Assembly (NCBI GenBank): GCA_016871175.1
Contig: VFZL01000022.1
Coordinates: 1-64,000, forward strand
Reading direction: 5' to 3'
From: Acidimicrobiia bacterium
GTDB taxonomy: Bacteria; Acidobacteriota; Vicinamibacteria; Vicinamibacterales; CAVVIG01
Length of the DNA: 64,000 bases
The translations under genes and the position numbers were made by a program. Every line of letters starts with the position of its first letter. The stretch's first letter is position 1. The notes below the pieces were generated by a model. That model saw nothing but the letters and a program-made list of their open reading frames with translations. It made no database searches and had not been told where the DNA came from. Shown piece by piece: positions 50,093 to 58,616 of the stretch.

Positions 50093-51154
50093 ATGCACCC
50101 CGTTCTCTCCGATCGGCGCTATGTGCTCGTGTACCTGCTCGTCTGGCTCCTGTTTGGAGTGTTGCTGGCTGGCGGGTTCGAGGGCACCGGCGAACGCGGG
50201 TTGGTGTCGCAGCTCGTCTTCGTCCCGACGACCGTGGCGTACGCGTTGGCATGTCTGTCGACGTGGTATCTCTGCCGCGTGTTCCCCCTGGAATCGGACG
50301 CGAGTGTCTGGCGAGCGTTGCCGGTGCACGCGCTGGCGTCCGCGCTCGCGAGCGGCATCTGGGGCATTACCGTATCGGGCTGGGCCCGCTTGATCGATCG
50401 TCTCGCGGGCGATATCGGCGCGGTGCGGGTCCAGGCGGACCGCGGGCCTGCGCTGTTCCTCCTGGGCATGCTGCTGTACTCGCTCGCGACGGCGGTGCAC
50501 TATCTGTTGATCGCCGTGGAAGCGTCCCGCGACGCCGAGCGGCGTGCGCTCGAGCTGAACCTGGCCGCGCGCGAAGCTGAACTGAGGGCGCTGCGCGCGC
50601 AAATCGACCCGCACTTCATGTTCAACAGCCTCCACTCCATCAGCGCGCTCACCACGACGGACCCCGTGGCCGCCAGGCGGATGTGTCTGCTCCTGGCGGA
50701 CTTCCTGCGGGACACGCTCCGCCTCGGGGCCCATCAGCGTATCTCGTTGGCTGAGGAATTCGCGCTCGCCGAACAGTTCCTCGCCATCGAGCAGATCCGT
50801 TTCGGATCGCGGCTTCGCGTCGAGCGCCGCGCCGCGGAGGACGTTGGCACATGCCTGGTCCCGCCGCTCATCCTGCAGCCGCTCGTGGAGAATGCGGTGG
50901 TGCACGGCGTGTCGCAGCTCGTCGAGGGTGGCACCATTCACATGACCGCGTGCCGGACGACCGGCCTCCTGACGATCTCCTTGGAGAACCCCTGCGATCC
51001 GGAACGTCTGCGCTCGCGTGGCGTCGGGCTCGGGCTCGATGTGCTTCGGAGGCGGCTGGCGGCGCAGTGTGGCATTGCCGACGTGGTGCACGTGGCGGAA
51101 GGGGTCGGCCGCTATCGTGTGGAGCTTCGCCTTCCGGTGGTGACCGCTGTATGA
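50093..51154 (+). CDS. LytS/YehU-type sensor histidine kinase
   Basis: A 353-aa membrane kinase. There are four predicted helices (about 10-28, 43-62, 77-97, 110-132), a coiled-coil linker and the His_kinase phosphorylation motif QIDPHFMFNSLHSI. The HATPase_c domain follows with LVPPLILQPLVENAVVHG (N-box) and GVGLGLDVLRRR. It belongs to the LytS class that pairs with LytTR regulators, which is the next gene (ATGA overlap). The TTG at 50066 is an alternative start; the ATG at 50093 is chosen. Location after two LiaF-like genes suggests envelope-stress input. Confidence 0.93.
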   Translation: MHPVLSDRRYVLVYLLVWLLFGVLLAGGFEGTGERGLVSQLVFVPTTVAYALACLSTWYLCRVFPLESDASVWRALPVHALASALASGIWGITVSGWARLIDRLAGDIGAVRVQADRGPALFLLGMLLYSLATAVHYLLIAVEASRDAERRALELNLAAREAELRALRAQIDPHFMFNSLHSISALTTTDPVAARRMCLLLADFLRDTLRLGAHQRISLAEEFALAEQFLAIEQIRFGSRLRVERRAAEDVGTCLVPPLILQPLVENAVVHGVSQLVEGGTIHMTACRTTGLLTISLENPCDPERLRSRGVGLGLDVLRRRLAAQCGIADVVHVAEGVGRYRVELRLPVVTAV

Positions 51155-51918
51155 GTCGAGACGCGACGGCGCCACAGCTCGCGCCCCTGCGCGTGGCCAT
51201 CGTCGACGATGAGCCGTTGGCCCGCAGCTACCTGCGCGAGCTGCTCGCGGCACATGACGACGTCGAGATCGTGGCCGAGTGTGCCAACGGGATCGAGGCG
51301 GTGAAGGCGTGTGCCGACATCAAGCCGGACCTGCTGCTCCTCGACATTCAGATGCCGAAGCTAGATGGCTTCGACGTGCTCGAGCTGATCGGCCACGCTG
51401 TGCCCGTCATCTTCGTGACCGCATACGACGCGTTCGCAGTCCGCGCGTTCGAGGTGCATGCCGTTGACTTTCTGCTCAAGCCGTTCGGGCCGGAGCGCCT
51501 GGCCGAAGCGCTGACTCGGTCGCGAAGCCGACTCGGATCGGCCGATCTCCAACCCGTGCATCGGGTGTTGGCCGAAGTGCGGACAGGCCGTGCGCCGCTC
51601 AGTCGGATACTGATTCGCGACCGCGCGGACGTGCACGTCATTCCCGTCGAGAAGATCGACTACATCGAATCGCAGGACGACTATGTCGCGGTCCGTGTCG
51701 ACGGGAGGAGCCTGCTGAAGGAGCAGACACTCTCGGAGTTGGCCGAGCTGCTGGATCCGAACCGATTCGTTCGCATCCATCGGCGGTACGCGCTCAACCT
51801 CACGCGGCTGGTCCGAATCGAACAGTCCGATACGGGGAGCCGCACCGCCACGCTTCGCGACGGAACGGAACTCCCCATCAGTCGCAGCGGATATGCACGG
51901 CTTCGCGAACGGCTGTGA
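51151..51918 (+). CDS. LytTR-family response regulator
   Basis: A 255-aa DNA-binding regulator. The receiver domain (about 11-130) has DDE, the phospho-acceptor Asp in LLLLDIQMPK, T in FVTAYD and K in LLKPFG, all intact. The LytTR DNA-binding domain (about 150-252) has VEKIDYIESQDDYVAVRVDG and FVRIHRRYALNLTRLVRIEQ. Coupled to the kinase by ATGA. Target promoters usually hold a pair of 9-bp direct repeats; none was sought here beyond the local operon. Confidence 0.95.
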   Translation: MSRDATAPQLAPLRVAIVDDEPLARSYLRELLAAHDDVEIVAECANGIEAVKACADIKPDLLLLDIQMPKLDGFDVLELIGHAVPVIFVTAYDAFAVRAFEVHAVDFLLKPFGPERLAEALTRSRSRLGSADLQPVHRVLAEVRTGRAPLSRILIRDRADVHVIPVEKIDYIESQDDYVAVRVDGRSLLKEQTLSELAELLDPNRFVRIHRRYALNLTRLVRIEQSDTGSRTATLRDGTELPISRSGYARLRERL

Positions 51919-51942
51919 ACGGGTATTGGGTCACCTCTGAAT

Positions 51943-53877
51943 CTATACGCGCGCCGTGCGGGTGGAGGCGAGATTGAACGTCTGATGCCAGTTCGAGTCC
52001 GCGCCTCGGCCCGTGCGTGAGACATGGACGTCGAGCAGGTACGGCCTGCCGTCGCGTGTGGCGTGCACTCCGCGCTTCAGGGCCGCCTCGAGATCGGCTG
52101 GCGCCGTCACGCGCTCGGCCTTGACGCCCTGGCTCTCTGCGAGCTTGACGAAGTCGATGTCCGGATCGCCGAGATACAGGCCGTGGTACTTGCCCGTGGA
52201 GGTCATACGCCCGTTGTAGCCGGCGAAGGCACCGCGGACCGTCTGATAGTACTTGTTGTTCGACACCACCATGAGCACGGGGACGCCGTACCGCGCGAGG
52301 GACCACAGCCCCGCCGCGCTGTACATGACGGCGCCATCGCCAATCGTCAGGATGACCTGCCGATTCGGCGCCGCCAGCTTCGCTCCCAGTGCCGCGCCGA
52401 CCCCCCACCCGAGCGCGCGTCCACCGTTCTCGAGCCACATCCGCTCATCGTCTCGGAAGCCGTATTTGATGAACGTCCCGGACGCTTCTCGGCCGCTCCA
52501 GTTCTCGCCGACGATGATCGCATTGCGATCGGCGACGCGGTCGAGCTCAAAGGACACCCGCTCTGGATGAATCGCGGTGCCCTCGAGGTCGGCGCGAGCG
52601 GCCTTCTGCTGCGTGTCGCGCGCCTTCTCGATGGCGGCCGTGATTGTGGCGAGACGAGCGGACCGGATCTTCTGGAGGCGATCGGCTGTGGCCAGCGACT
52701 GCACGGCATCGATCAGGTCCCGTGTCGCTTCGGCCACGTGGCCCACGACCGCCAAATCGAGCGGCATCGTCCGCCCCATCGTGTCAGGGTCGATGCCGAC
52801 CGCCGCGAATCGCGCGCCGCTGAGGAGCGGCTGCTCAGGAGTGGCGTTGCGGCCGGATCCGATGGCGTAATCACCGAGATCGCGCGTCCCGTACTGAATC
52901 ACGCAATCCGGGCCGGTCTCTGGATACGCCATCCGGAAGTTGCTGGCGTACTGCCGATGGGCCGTCGGGAAGCTCTTGAAGGCGGTGATGCTGTTGCCAG
53001 ACCCGCCGGCGACCGCGAGACCCAGGAGTTCGGCGAGCTTGACCACGTCGGCCTGCGCGCCCGACTTCCAGACTTCGTCGCCCACGACGATCGCGGGACG
53101 CTCGCTTTCGATGAGCATGCGCGCGAGCCGTTCCACTTGACTCTTGGAGGGGCGCGGACGCGGATCCACGAGAAAGGCGTCGCGCGGAAGGATCTCAGCA
53201 GAGACGTTCGCCCGTTCGAGGCCGGCCGACGCGTAGCACACGTACACCGGTCCACCAGGTGCCGCCATCGCGACGCGATACGCACGCCGCGTCATCAGGG
53301 GGAACGACGCGGGGTCACGCGCTTCCCACGCCATTTTCTGGAACTGACGCGTGATCTCGATTTGGCTGAAGCCGGGCTTGGGCATCAGCATCGCGTCGTC
53401 GAGGAAGCCACTGATGTCCTTCATGCCGGCCGTGACGACGATCGCGGACCCGTCACGGTAGGCATTGGACAGCTGACCGGCCATTTGCGCCGTACCGCCG
53501 ATCGCGTGAACGTTCACGAAGGCCGGCTCGTTTGTGACCTTATGATAGCCGTCGGCCATCGGGATCACGATGCCCTCGTGTAGGCCCATGATCACCTGCA
53601 GCTCCGGGCGGTCCGTCAACGCGTCGAAGAATCCGACCTCGTACGAGCCAGGATTCGTGAAGATGTACTTTGTCCCAGCGGCCTTCATCTGCTCGACGAC
53701 GAGGTCGCCGCCGGTGCCGGTCGCGACATGGCGTCTGGCGGCACTGGTCGCACCCTCCTGACTCGCGGCCACCACCGCTCGCGCACCCGCGACGCTGAAA
53801 CCGGTCGCGACGAGCTTTTCGAAGAATCGACGTCGGGACAACGCGCCGGCCAAATACTGCTGCAACAGGTGCTGCAT
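51943..53877 (-). CDS. Tat-exported thiamine-diphosphate enzyme (acetolactate synthase/benzoylformate decarboxylase-like)
   Basis: A 644-aa ThDP-dependent enzyme. The N-terminus has a twin-arginine-like signal (SRRRFFEKLVATGFSVAGA, residues about 14-33). The N-terminal PYR domain has catalytic Glu in MGLHEGIVIPMADG. A central domain and a C-terminal ThDP-binding PP domain follow, with TIGDGAVMYSAAGLW and VVSNNKYYQTVRG (GDG...NN). The decarboxylase or carboligase substrate is unknown. An exported ThDP enzyme is unusual, as most are cytoplasmic. It lies 64 bp after an exported metallohydrolase on the same strand, suggesting a common role. Confidence 0.85.
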   Translation of the reverse strand: MQHLLQQYLAGALSRRRFFEKLVATGFSVAGARAVVAASQEGATSAARRHVATGTGGDLVVEQMKAAGTKYIFTNPGSYEVGFFDALTDRPELQVIMGLHEGIVIPMADGYHKVTNEPAFVNVHAIGGTAQMAGQLSNAYRDGSAIVVTAGMKDISGFLDDAMLMPKPGFSQIEITRQFQKMAWEARDPASFPLMTRRAYRVAMAAPGGPVYVCYASAGLERANVSAEILPRDAFLVDPRPRPSKSQVERLARMLIESERPAIVVGDEVWKSGAQADVVKLAELLGLAVAGGSGNSITAFKSFPTAHRQYASNFRMAYPETGPDCVIQYGTRDLGDYAIGSGRNATPEQPLLSGARFAAVGIDPDTMGRTMPLDLAVVGHVAEATRDLIDAVQSLATADRLQKIRSARLATITAAIEKARDTQQKAARADLEGTAIHPERVSFELDRVADRNAIIVGENWSGREASGTFIKYGFRDDERMWLENGGRALGWGVGAALGAKLAAPNRQVILTIGDGAVMYSAAGLWSLARYGVPVLMVVSNNKYYQTVRGAFAGYNGRMTSTGKYHGLYLGDPDIDFVKLAESQGVKAERVTAPADLEAALKRGVHATRDGRPYLLDVHVSRTGRGADSNWHQTFNLASTRTARV

Positions 53878-53922
53878 TGAAGACTCCAGCGAAATCAGTT
53901 TACAGCCATCAGTCTACTCCGT

Positions 53923-53958
53923 ATCACTTGCAAGGCTGCCATCACTTGCAAGGCTGCC
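53923..53958. repeat. 18-bp tandem duplication at the metallohydrolase stop codon
   Basis: ATCACTTGCAAGGCTGCC occurs twice head to tail (53923-53940 and 53941-53958). The second copy encodes the last residues (WQPCK) and stop of the downstream-reading hydrolase gene. The first lies just after the stop. A recent replication-slippage duplication is the simple explanation. Confidence 0.9.
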
Positions 53959-55597
53959 AGACGACCGAACCGCCGCTGCCGCTCGTGGGGCAATCCTTCG
54001 CGGCGGATCCCATCGCCTTCATGAAGGTTGACAGCGGCACCGGCCGACCGTGCACGGGCGCAAGAGTCGCCACGTCGAGGTTTAGCGTCTTCATCGTCCG
54101 GTAGAGCGTGGTCATGGCCTGAGTCGGCGAGGCGGTGGGCGCCTCGTGCGTGTCGAAGAGATTCGCCTGGATGAGAATCCGATCGGCGGGCAGGTACGCC
54201 ATCGCCATGCCCTCGACGTGCCGAAGAGGTTGGACATAGAAGACGTGCATTGAGCGTGTCCCGTCAGTGATCACGTATCGTTCGTTGAAGCTCTCGTAGT
54301 TGTAGCCCTCCGCCAGCTCGGTCGGTGGCCACAGCGACACCATGTCGGGCGCGACAGTGCGAGGGCGGTAGTTCAGTACGTCGCGGTTCAGGAAGTTGAT
54401 GTTCTTGCGCTGTGTGACGATCGTCGCGCCGATGTGGAGGTACGTGCGGATGCCGCCGATGTGATCGAAGTGCTGGTGCGAGTTGACGAGGTAACGGATC
54501 GGCTTGTTCGGCACGCGGCGCACGAGCTCTTCGATCACAGCCAAGCTGCGCGCTTCGCTGGTCGGGGCCTCGAACACAGCCATGAAGTCCTTGAACTCCA
54601 CGCCGATGCTGTTCGCAGGCCCGCCGCCCAAGAGAAAGACGCCCGGGGCGAGCGTATCGACGGTCACTGCGGGCGCCGCGTAGGGCGTCCGACGCACGCT
54701 TTCGGGGACAGCGACCGAATCCGGACACACGTTCGGTTCGACCTTCGCGAACGTGCCACCGAAGGCGTTGTGCCCGGCGGACACATTGTCGAAGCCGTAG
54801 TTGTCGTCCCACCCTTGATGTGAGTGCCAGGCCGTCGGCCACTTGACGTTGCCGAAAGGTTGTTGGTTCGTCGATTCGTGTTCGTAGTTGAAGTCGCCCA
54901 GCGCGGGCTCGGCGACCATCGTGTGGATCCGCTGAATCTGGTTCTGCTGATTGATGGTCGCGTCGATGCGGTACTTCCCGACGGTGATCGTCACGACGTG
55001 GACCTTCTGCGGAATCGTCGTCGGACCGTCACGCCCCATCTCGCCGAGCTCCCACCGCCACACGGCTTTGGGGTTGGCACCTGGGAGACGAGCGGCCTTG
55101 ACGAACCCATGCGGGTTCATCCAAATCTCGAGCTGACCACGTTCGACGTCCTCCGGTGACATGCGGACCGGCGGCGCGCCCATCCCGTCGATGTGCCAGC
55201 CATCGTTGCCGTTCACGATGAAGGTCTGATGGGCGTTCTTTTGGGTGGGCGTGCCGTCCTGCCAGCCCAGACCGTATTTCCACGACGCGGGGTTGAGACC
55301 GGGCTTGCGGTCGAATTCTTCCTTGATCGTGCGCGTCTCGAAATTGATCGACCGCGTGTAGTTGGCCAGGGTGTCAATGCGCGGCCAGTCCACGTTCGGC
55401 GCCGACTCGAACGCCTGGCCGACGGCGCCGGCATAGCCGGTGCCGGAGAACGTGATGCACCGGAGATTCGCCTCGCCGATCTCAGCGGCAGCGGCCGCCA
55501 GCACAGGCGAAGGATCGACGTAGCCTGGTGTGAACGGCTGTGCAAGCCCGACAACGGACACTAGCCCTGCAAAGGCTAACCCAATCGTGGCTTTCAT
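53942..55597 (-). CDS. exported metallo-beta-lactamase-fold hydrolase
   Basis: A 551-aa protein. It has a signal peptide (residues 1-19). A large N-terminal region of unknown fold (about 20-300) has beta-rich text with NHQGWD-like repeats (WHSHQGWDDNYGF). A metallo-beta-lactamase domain (about 310-520) has the dinuclear metal motif H-x-H-x-D-H in NSHQHFDHIGG and a later APVHGR histidine. No beta-lactamase-specific motif is present, so antibiotic hydrolysis is not implied. It is probably co-transcribed with the Tat-exported ThDP gene 64 bp downstream. The substrate is unknown. Confidence 0.85.
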   Translation of the reverse strand: MKATIGLAFAGLVSVVGLAQPFTPGYVDPSPVLAAAAAEIGEANLRCITFSGTGYAGAVGQAFESAPNVDWPRIDTLANYTRSINFETRTIKEEFDRKPGLNPASWKYGLGWQDGTPTQKNAHQTFIVNGNDGWHIDGMGAPPVRMSPEDVERGQLEIWMNPHGFVKAARLPGANPKAVWRWELGEMGRDGPTTIPQKVHVVTITVGKYRIDATINQQNQIQRIHTMVAEPALGDFNYEHESTNQQPFGNVKWPTAWHSHQGWDDNYGFDNVSAGHNAFGGTFAKVEPNVCPDSVAVPESVRRTPYAAPAVTVDTLAPGVFLLGGGPANSIGVEFKDFMAVFEAPTSEARSLAVIEELVRRVPNKPIRYLVNSHQHFDHIGGIRTYLHIGATIVTQRKNINFLNRDVLNYRPRTVAPDMVSLWPPTELAEGYNYESFNERYVITDGTRSMHVFYVQPLRHVEGMAMAYLPADRILIQANLFDTHEAPTASPTQAMTTLYRTMKTLNLDVATLAPVHGRPVPLSTFMKAMGSAAKDCPTSGSGGSVVWQPCK

Positions 55598-55655
55598 AGT
55601 GCGCCGATTCTGACACGGAACGGGCTACATAGAATGGTGTACCTTTAATCACCCG

Positions 55656-56033
55656 ATGACCGAGGCCGAGGTTGCCCAGACGCTCCTCAGGCATGCTGAG
55701 AATTTCTTTCCCAAGGCGTGCCCCACGTGCCAGCGCCGCTTCACGAGCCTCCATGAGTACGTGAGGCTGACCACCCCCGTCGGTCCGTGCGTCTCGTATG
55801 ACGTGGAGTCCACCCGGCGCACGACCGCCATCGGGACGCTGGCCCTTGCCAATAGCCCCTGTGGCAATACACTCTCCTTGACCACCGACGGACTGGCGAT
55901 CGAAACCCGCGTGCGCCTCCTGGAGTGGGTGAGAGCCGAGGCGGCCCGGCGCGGCGTGAGCCATACCATCGTGCTGTCCGACCTGCGAGTCAAGATGCGT
56001 GCGTTGATACGCGACGGTGAACCGGAGCCATGA
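55656..56033 (+). CDS. conserved small protein with zinc-finger-like CxxC
   Basis: A 125-aa protein. An N-terminal helix (TEAEVAQTLLRHAENFF) is followed by CPTCQRRF, then a beta-rich centre (YDVESTRRTTAIGTLALAN) with a further cysteine pair, and a C-terminal helix (LLEWVRAEAARRG). The CxxC suggests a metal or redox site. No family is named. Its stop overlaps the ATG of the cytochrome c gene (ATGA), so it belongs to the same transcript as the cytochrome. Confidence 0.7.
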   Translation: MTEAEVAQTLLRHAENFFPKACPTCQRRFTSLHEYVRLTTPVGPCVSYDVESTRRTTAIGTLALANSPCGNTLSLTTDGLAIETRVRLLEWVRAEAARRGVSHTIVLSDLRVKMRALIRDGEPEP

Positions 56034-56638
56034 ACAGACCTCTACAAGGCGCGATGCTCATCGCATTGGGGGCCGTCATCGGGGGTCTTGCGGTGTCACA
56101 GTGGGATGCGCGTCTCGCACCGTCGACGACGGTCGCGGGCCAGACCGCGGCGACCCCGTCGGGAGGTGCGAGTCACGCGGTGCCTCCGGCGGAAGGAACG
56201 CTCGAGGCGGACGTCGCGGCGTTGAAGGACGCTCGCCCTTCGCAATCGCACGCGATGATGGACGTCGGGTATCAGTTCGCGAACCTGTGGTTCGCGGCCG
56301 AGAAGACGAACTGGCCGCTCGCGCGCTTCTACTTCAACGAGACGCGGAGCCACATCCGCTGGACGATCCGGCTCCGTCCCATTCGGAAACACCCTGACGG
56401 CAGCCCCGTCGACTTGAAGGCCATCTACGACGCCATCGAAACGAGCTCGATGGAGACGTTGAAGCAAGCCATCGAAGCCAAGGACTCGACGAAGTTCGTG
56501 TCGGCGTACAGGCTGATGATGGAGTCCTGCTACGCCTGTCACAAGGCGAACGGGTTCGATTACCTCCGCCCGCAGGTGCCGACGCGGCCGCCGCAGACCG
56601 TCATCAACTACGATCCGAACGCGACTTGGCCGCAGTAG
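56030..56638 (+). CDS. cytochrome c'-like monoheme protein
   Basis: A 202-aa exported protein. It has an N-terminal membrane or signal segment (residues about 7-24), an Ala/Pro/Ser-rich linker, then a predicted four-helix bundle with a single heme motif near the C-terminus (CYACHKANGF, CxxCH). It is the same general type as the cytochrome at 2498-2947, but with its own C-terminal extension (RPPQTVINYDPNATWPQ). It is coupled to the small CxxC gene upstream and eight bases before mqnB, so electron transfer with a menaquinone pool is plausible (inference). Confidence 0.82.
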   Translation: MNRPLQGAMLIALGAVIGGLAVSQWDARLAPSTTVAGQTAATPSGGASHAVPPAEGTLEADVAALKDARPSQSHAMMDVGYQFANLWFAAEKTNWPLARFYFNETRSHIRWTIRLRPIRKHPDGSPVDLKAIYDAIETSSMETLKQAIEAKDSTKFVSAYRLMMESCYACHKANGFDYLRPQVPTRPPQTVINYDPNATWPQ

Positions 56639-56645
56639 GCCTACG

Positions 56646-57224
56646 GTGCCGACCAGTCCGTTCGATCGGATTCTGGTGATTGCCGCGACGAGGGCAGAGC
56701 TGGCTGCGGGGGGCGACTGGCTGACCGAGTGCTGCGGGGTAGGGCCTGTCGACGCTGCGGCCGCGGCGGCCTGTGCGATCGCCAACCATCGCCCAGCGGC
56801 TGTGGTGCATGTCGGCATTGCGGGCGCTCGCCGCGCATCCTCCTTACGCCCGCGCGATCTCGTCATCGGCACGGAGTCCCTCTACTGCGACCTCGACGTG
56901 CCCGAGCGATTCGCACCACGCCGACTCGTGACGAGCACCGCGCTGGTCGCTGCCGCAGGCCGCGCACTACCAGCTGCCGCTCGCTGTGCCATCGGGACGA
57001 GTGGTCGCGTGGGCGGCACGACAGGGTGCGACGTCGAGGCGATGGAGGGGTTCGCCGTGTTGCGCGCCGCGGCGCTCGCCGGCGTGCCGGCCATCGAGGT
57101 CCGCGCGATTGCGAACGCCATCGAGGAGGCCGATCGGGCGCGGTGGCGCTTCGACGAGGCCTTTGCCGCCATTGTGACCGCGACGCCGTCCCTGGTCAGA
57201 GAGATCGCGGCATGCGTGACCTGA
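56646..57224 (+). CDS. mqnB: futalosine hydrolase
   Basis: Cleaves futalosine to dehypoxanthinylfutalosine and hypoxanthine in the alternative menaquinone pathway. The 192-aa protein has the nucleosidase glycine segment VVHVGIAGARR (about 56-66), DLVIGTESLYCDLD and the conserved DVEAMEGFAVLRAAALAGVP with the active-site Glu/Asp-rich turn, as in MqnB and MTA/SAH nucleosidases. Short compared with E. coli nucleosidase but normal for MqnB. It overlaps mqnD by 13 bp. GTG start at 56646. Confidence 0.9.
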   Translation: MPTSPFDRILVIAATRAELAAGGDWLTECCGVGPVDAAAAAACAIANHRPAAVVHVGIAGARRASSLRPRDLVIGTESLYCDLDVPERFAPRRLVTSTALVAAAGRALPAAARCAIGTSGRVGGTTGCDVEAMEGFAVLRAAALAGVPAIEVRAIANAIEEADRARWRFDEAFAAIVTATPSLVREIAACVT

Positions 57225-57997
57225 CCTTCGGCTTTTCGCCGTGCCCGAACGACACGTTTGCATTCCACGCCCTGGTACACGGGCTCGTAGATGCACCATT
57301 TCGGGTGCGGCCCGTGCTGCTCGACATCGAAGAGCTCAATCGCCAGGCTCACGACGGAGCCCTCGATCTCACTAAGCTGAGCGTTGGCGCGTTCGCTGCA
57401 GTCGGCAACCGCTACCGGCTCTTGCGGAGCGGCGCCGCGCTTGGACGCGGAGTCGGGCCGCTGGTGGTGGCACGAACGCCTCGCCTGCTCGAAGACGCCG
57501 TCCGTGGCACCGTGGCGATCCCTGGGCGAGAAACCACGGCGTTTCGGCTGCTGCGACTGGCGGCGCCGTCATTGAAGTCGGTCGTCGAGCTGCGATACGA
57601 CCGGATTCTCGGCGCGGTCGAGCGCGGCGAGATGGACGCCGGGCTGATCATCCACGAGAGCCGCTTCACGTATCAGGATCACGGCCTCGTCAAGATTGTC
57701 GACCTGGGCGACTGGTGGGAGCGCGAAACGCGGCTGCCCGTGCCACTGGCGGGCATCTGCGCGCGATCGGACCTCGACGACGGACTTGTTGCCGCTGCCG
57801 AGCGCGCGATCCGGGAATCGGTGGCGTACGGGTTCGCCCATCGGGACGCGAGCCGCGCGTACGTTCGCGCGCATTCGCAGGAAATGTCGGACGTCGTCTG
57901 CGATGCGCATATCAACTTGTACGTGAATGAGTACAGCCTAGACATTAGTGACGAAGGGCTGCGCGCGATTCAGCGGCTCGTCGCTCAGGCTACGTAG
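57212..57997 (+). CDS. mqnD: 1,4-dihydroxy-6-naphthoate synthase
   Basis: Later enzyme of the futalosine menaquinone route, acting on cyclic dehypoxanthinylfutalosine. The 261-aa protein has the family N-terminus LTFGFSPCPNDTFAFHALVHG and the periplasmic-binding-protein-like fold with LDLTKLSVGAFAAV and GLIIHESRFTY. The ATG at 57212, inside the mqnB end, is the start; a longer open frame from 56729 is a shadow. mqnA, mqnC and mqnE are not in the window. Confidence 0.93.
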   Translation: MRDLTFGFSPCPNDTFAFHALVHGLVDAPFRVRPVLLDIEELNRQAHDGALDLTKLSVGAFAAVGNRYRLLRSGAALGRGVGPLVVARTPRLLEDAVRGTVAIPGRETTAFRLLRLAAPSLKSVVELRYDRILGAVERGEMDAGLIIHESRFTYQDHGLVKIVDLGDWWERETRLPVPLAGICARSDLDDGLVAAAERAIRESVAYGFAHRDASRAYVRAHSQEMSDVVCDAHINLYVNEYSLDISDEGLRAIQRLVAQAT

Positions 57998-58060
57998 GCG
58001 ACGGGACGAGCCGGCCCGCTCCTCGCTGCGCACTGGTCTGCCGCCTGCTACGATTGGCGC

Positions 58061-58576
58061 ATGACGTCGGAGCGGCTGACCTATCAGCCAGTGTCCGCAG
58101 CCTACGTCGACTCATTTCACTCGCTGATCCAGGATGCGCATGTCAGGCAGTACCTGTGCGATGGCAATGTATTTCCCCGCGAGTGGAGCGAGGAGCGGGT
58201 GCGCGACAGCAGTGCGCTCTTCGAGAGCGGAGGCGTGGGTCTCTGGCTCGCCTACGACACGTCATTGGACGAGCTCGTGGGGTTCTGTGGCTTCCTTGTT
58301 TTCCCGTCGCTCTCCGTGGAACCGCAGCTCGTCTACGCGATGTTCGAGCGATGGACGGGCCGGGGGTACGCCACGGAAATGGCGCGCGCTGCGATCGCCG
58401 AGGCACGCACCCATCCTGGGTTCGACGCGATCTTGGCTGGTGTCGACGCGGTGAATGCCGCGTCGGTCCGAGTCCTGGTGAAGCTGGGGTTCCGACCAAT
58501 CTCGTCGCAACCGGGAGCCTTCGGCGAGACCGTGCTCATGGGGCTCGACACGCACCCGCTTCGGTCGCCGGGCTAG
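58061..58576 (+). CDS. GNAT-family N-acetyltransferase
   Basis: A 171-aa acetyltransferase of the RimJ/RimL-like GNAT branch. The substrate-side N-terminus is LTYQPVSAAYVDSFHSLIQD. The acetyl-CoA pyrophosphate-binding loop is around YAMFERWTGRGYATEMARAA (about residues 95-112), followed by VDAVNAASVRVLVKLGFRP. The acceptor is unknown; protein N-termini, amino acids and small amines are all possible. Single gene between mqnD and the AAC(3)-like gene. Confidence 0.9.
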   Translation: MTSERLTYQPVSAAYVDSFHSLIQDAHVRQYLCDGNVFPREWSEERVRDSSALFESGGVGLWLAYDTSLDELVGFCGFLVFPSLSVEPQLVYAMFERWTGRGYATEMARAAIAEARTHPGFDAILAGVDAVNAASVRVLVKLGFRPISSQPGAFGETVLMGLDTHPLRSPG

Positions 58577-58616
58577 CGCGCGCCGCCCACCGCTCTTTGA
58601 CCGCGGATGCGGGTGC

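Noticed and set aside
52024..53583. 519-codon open frame on the plus strand
   Set aside because: Antisense to the ThDP enzyme; no start signal and no family-like sequence.
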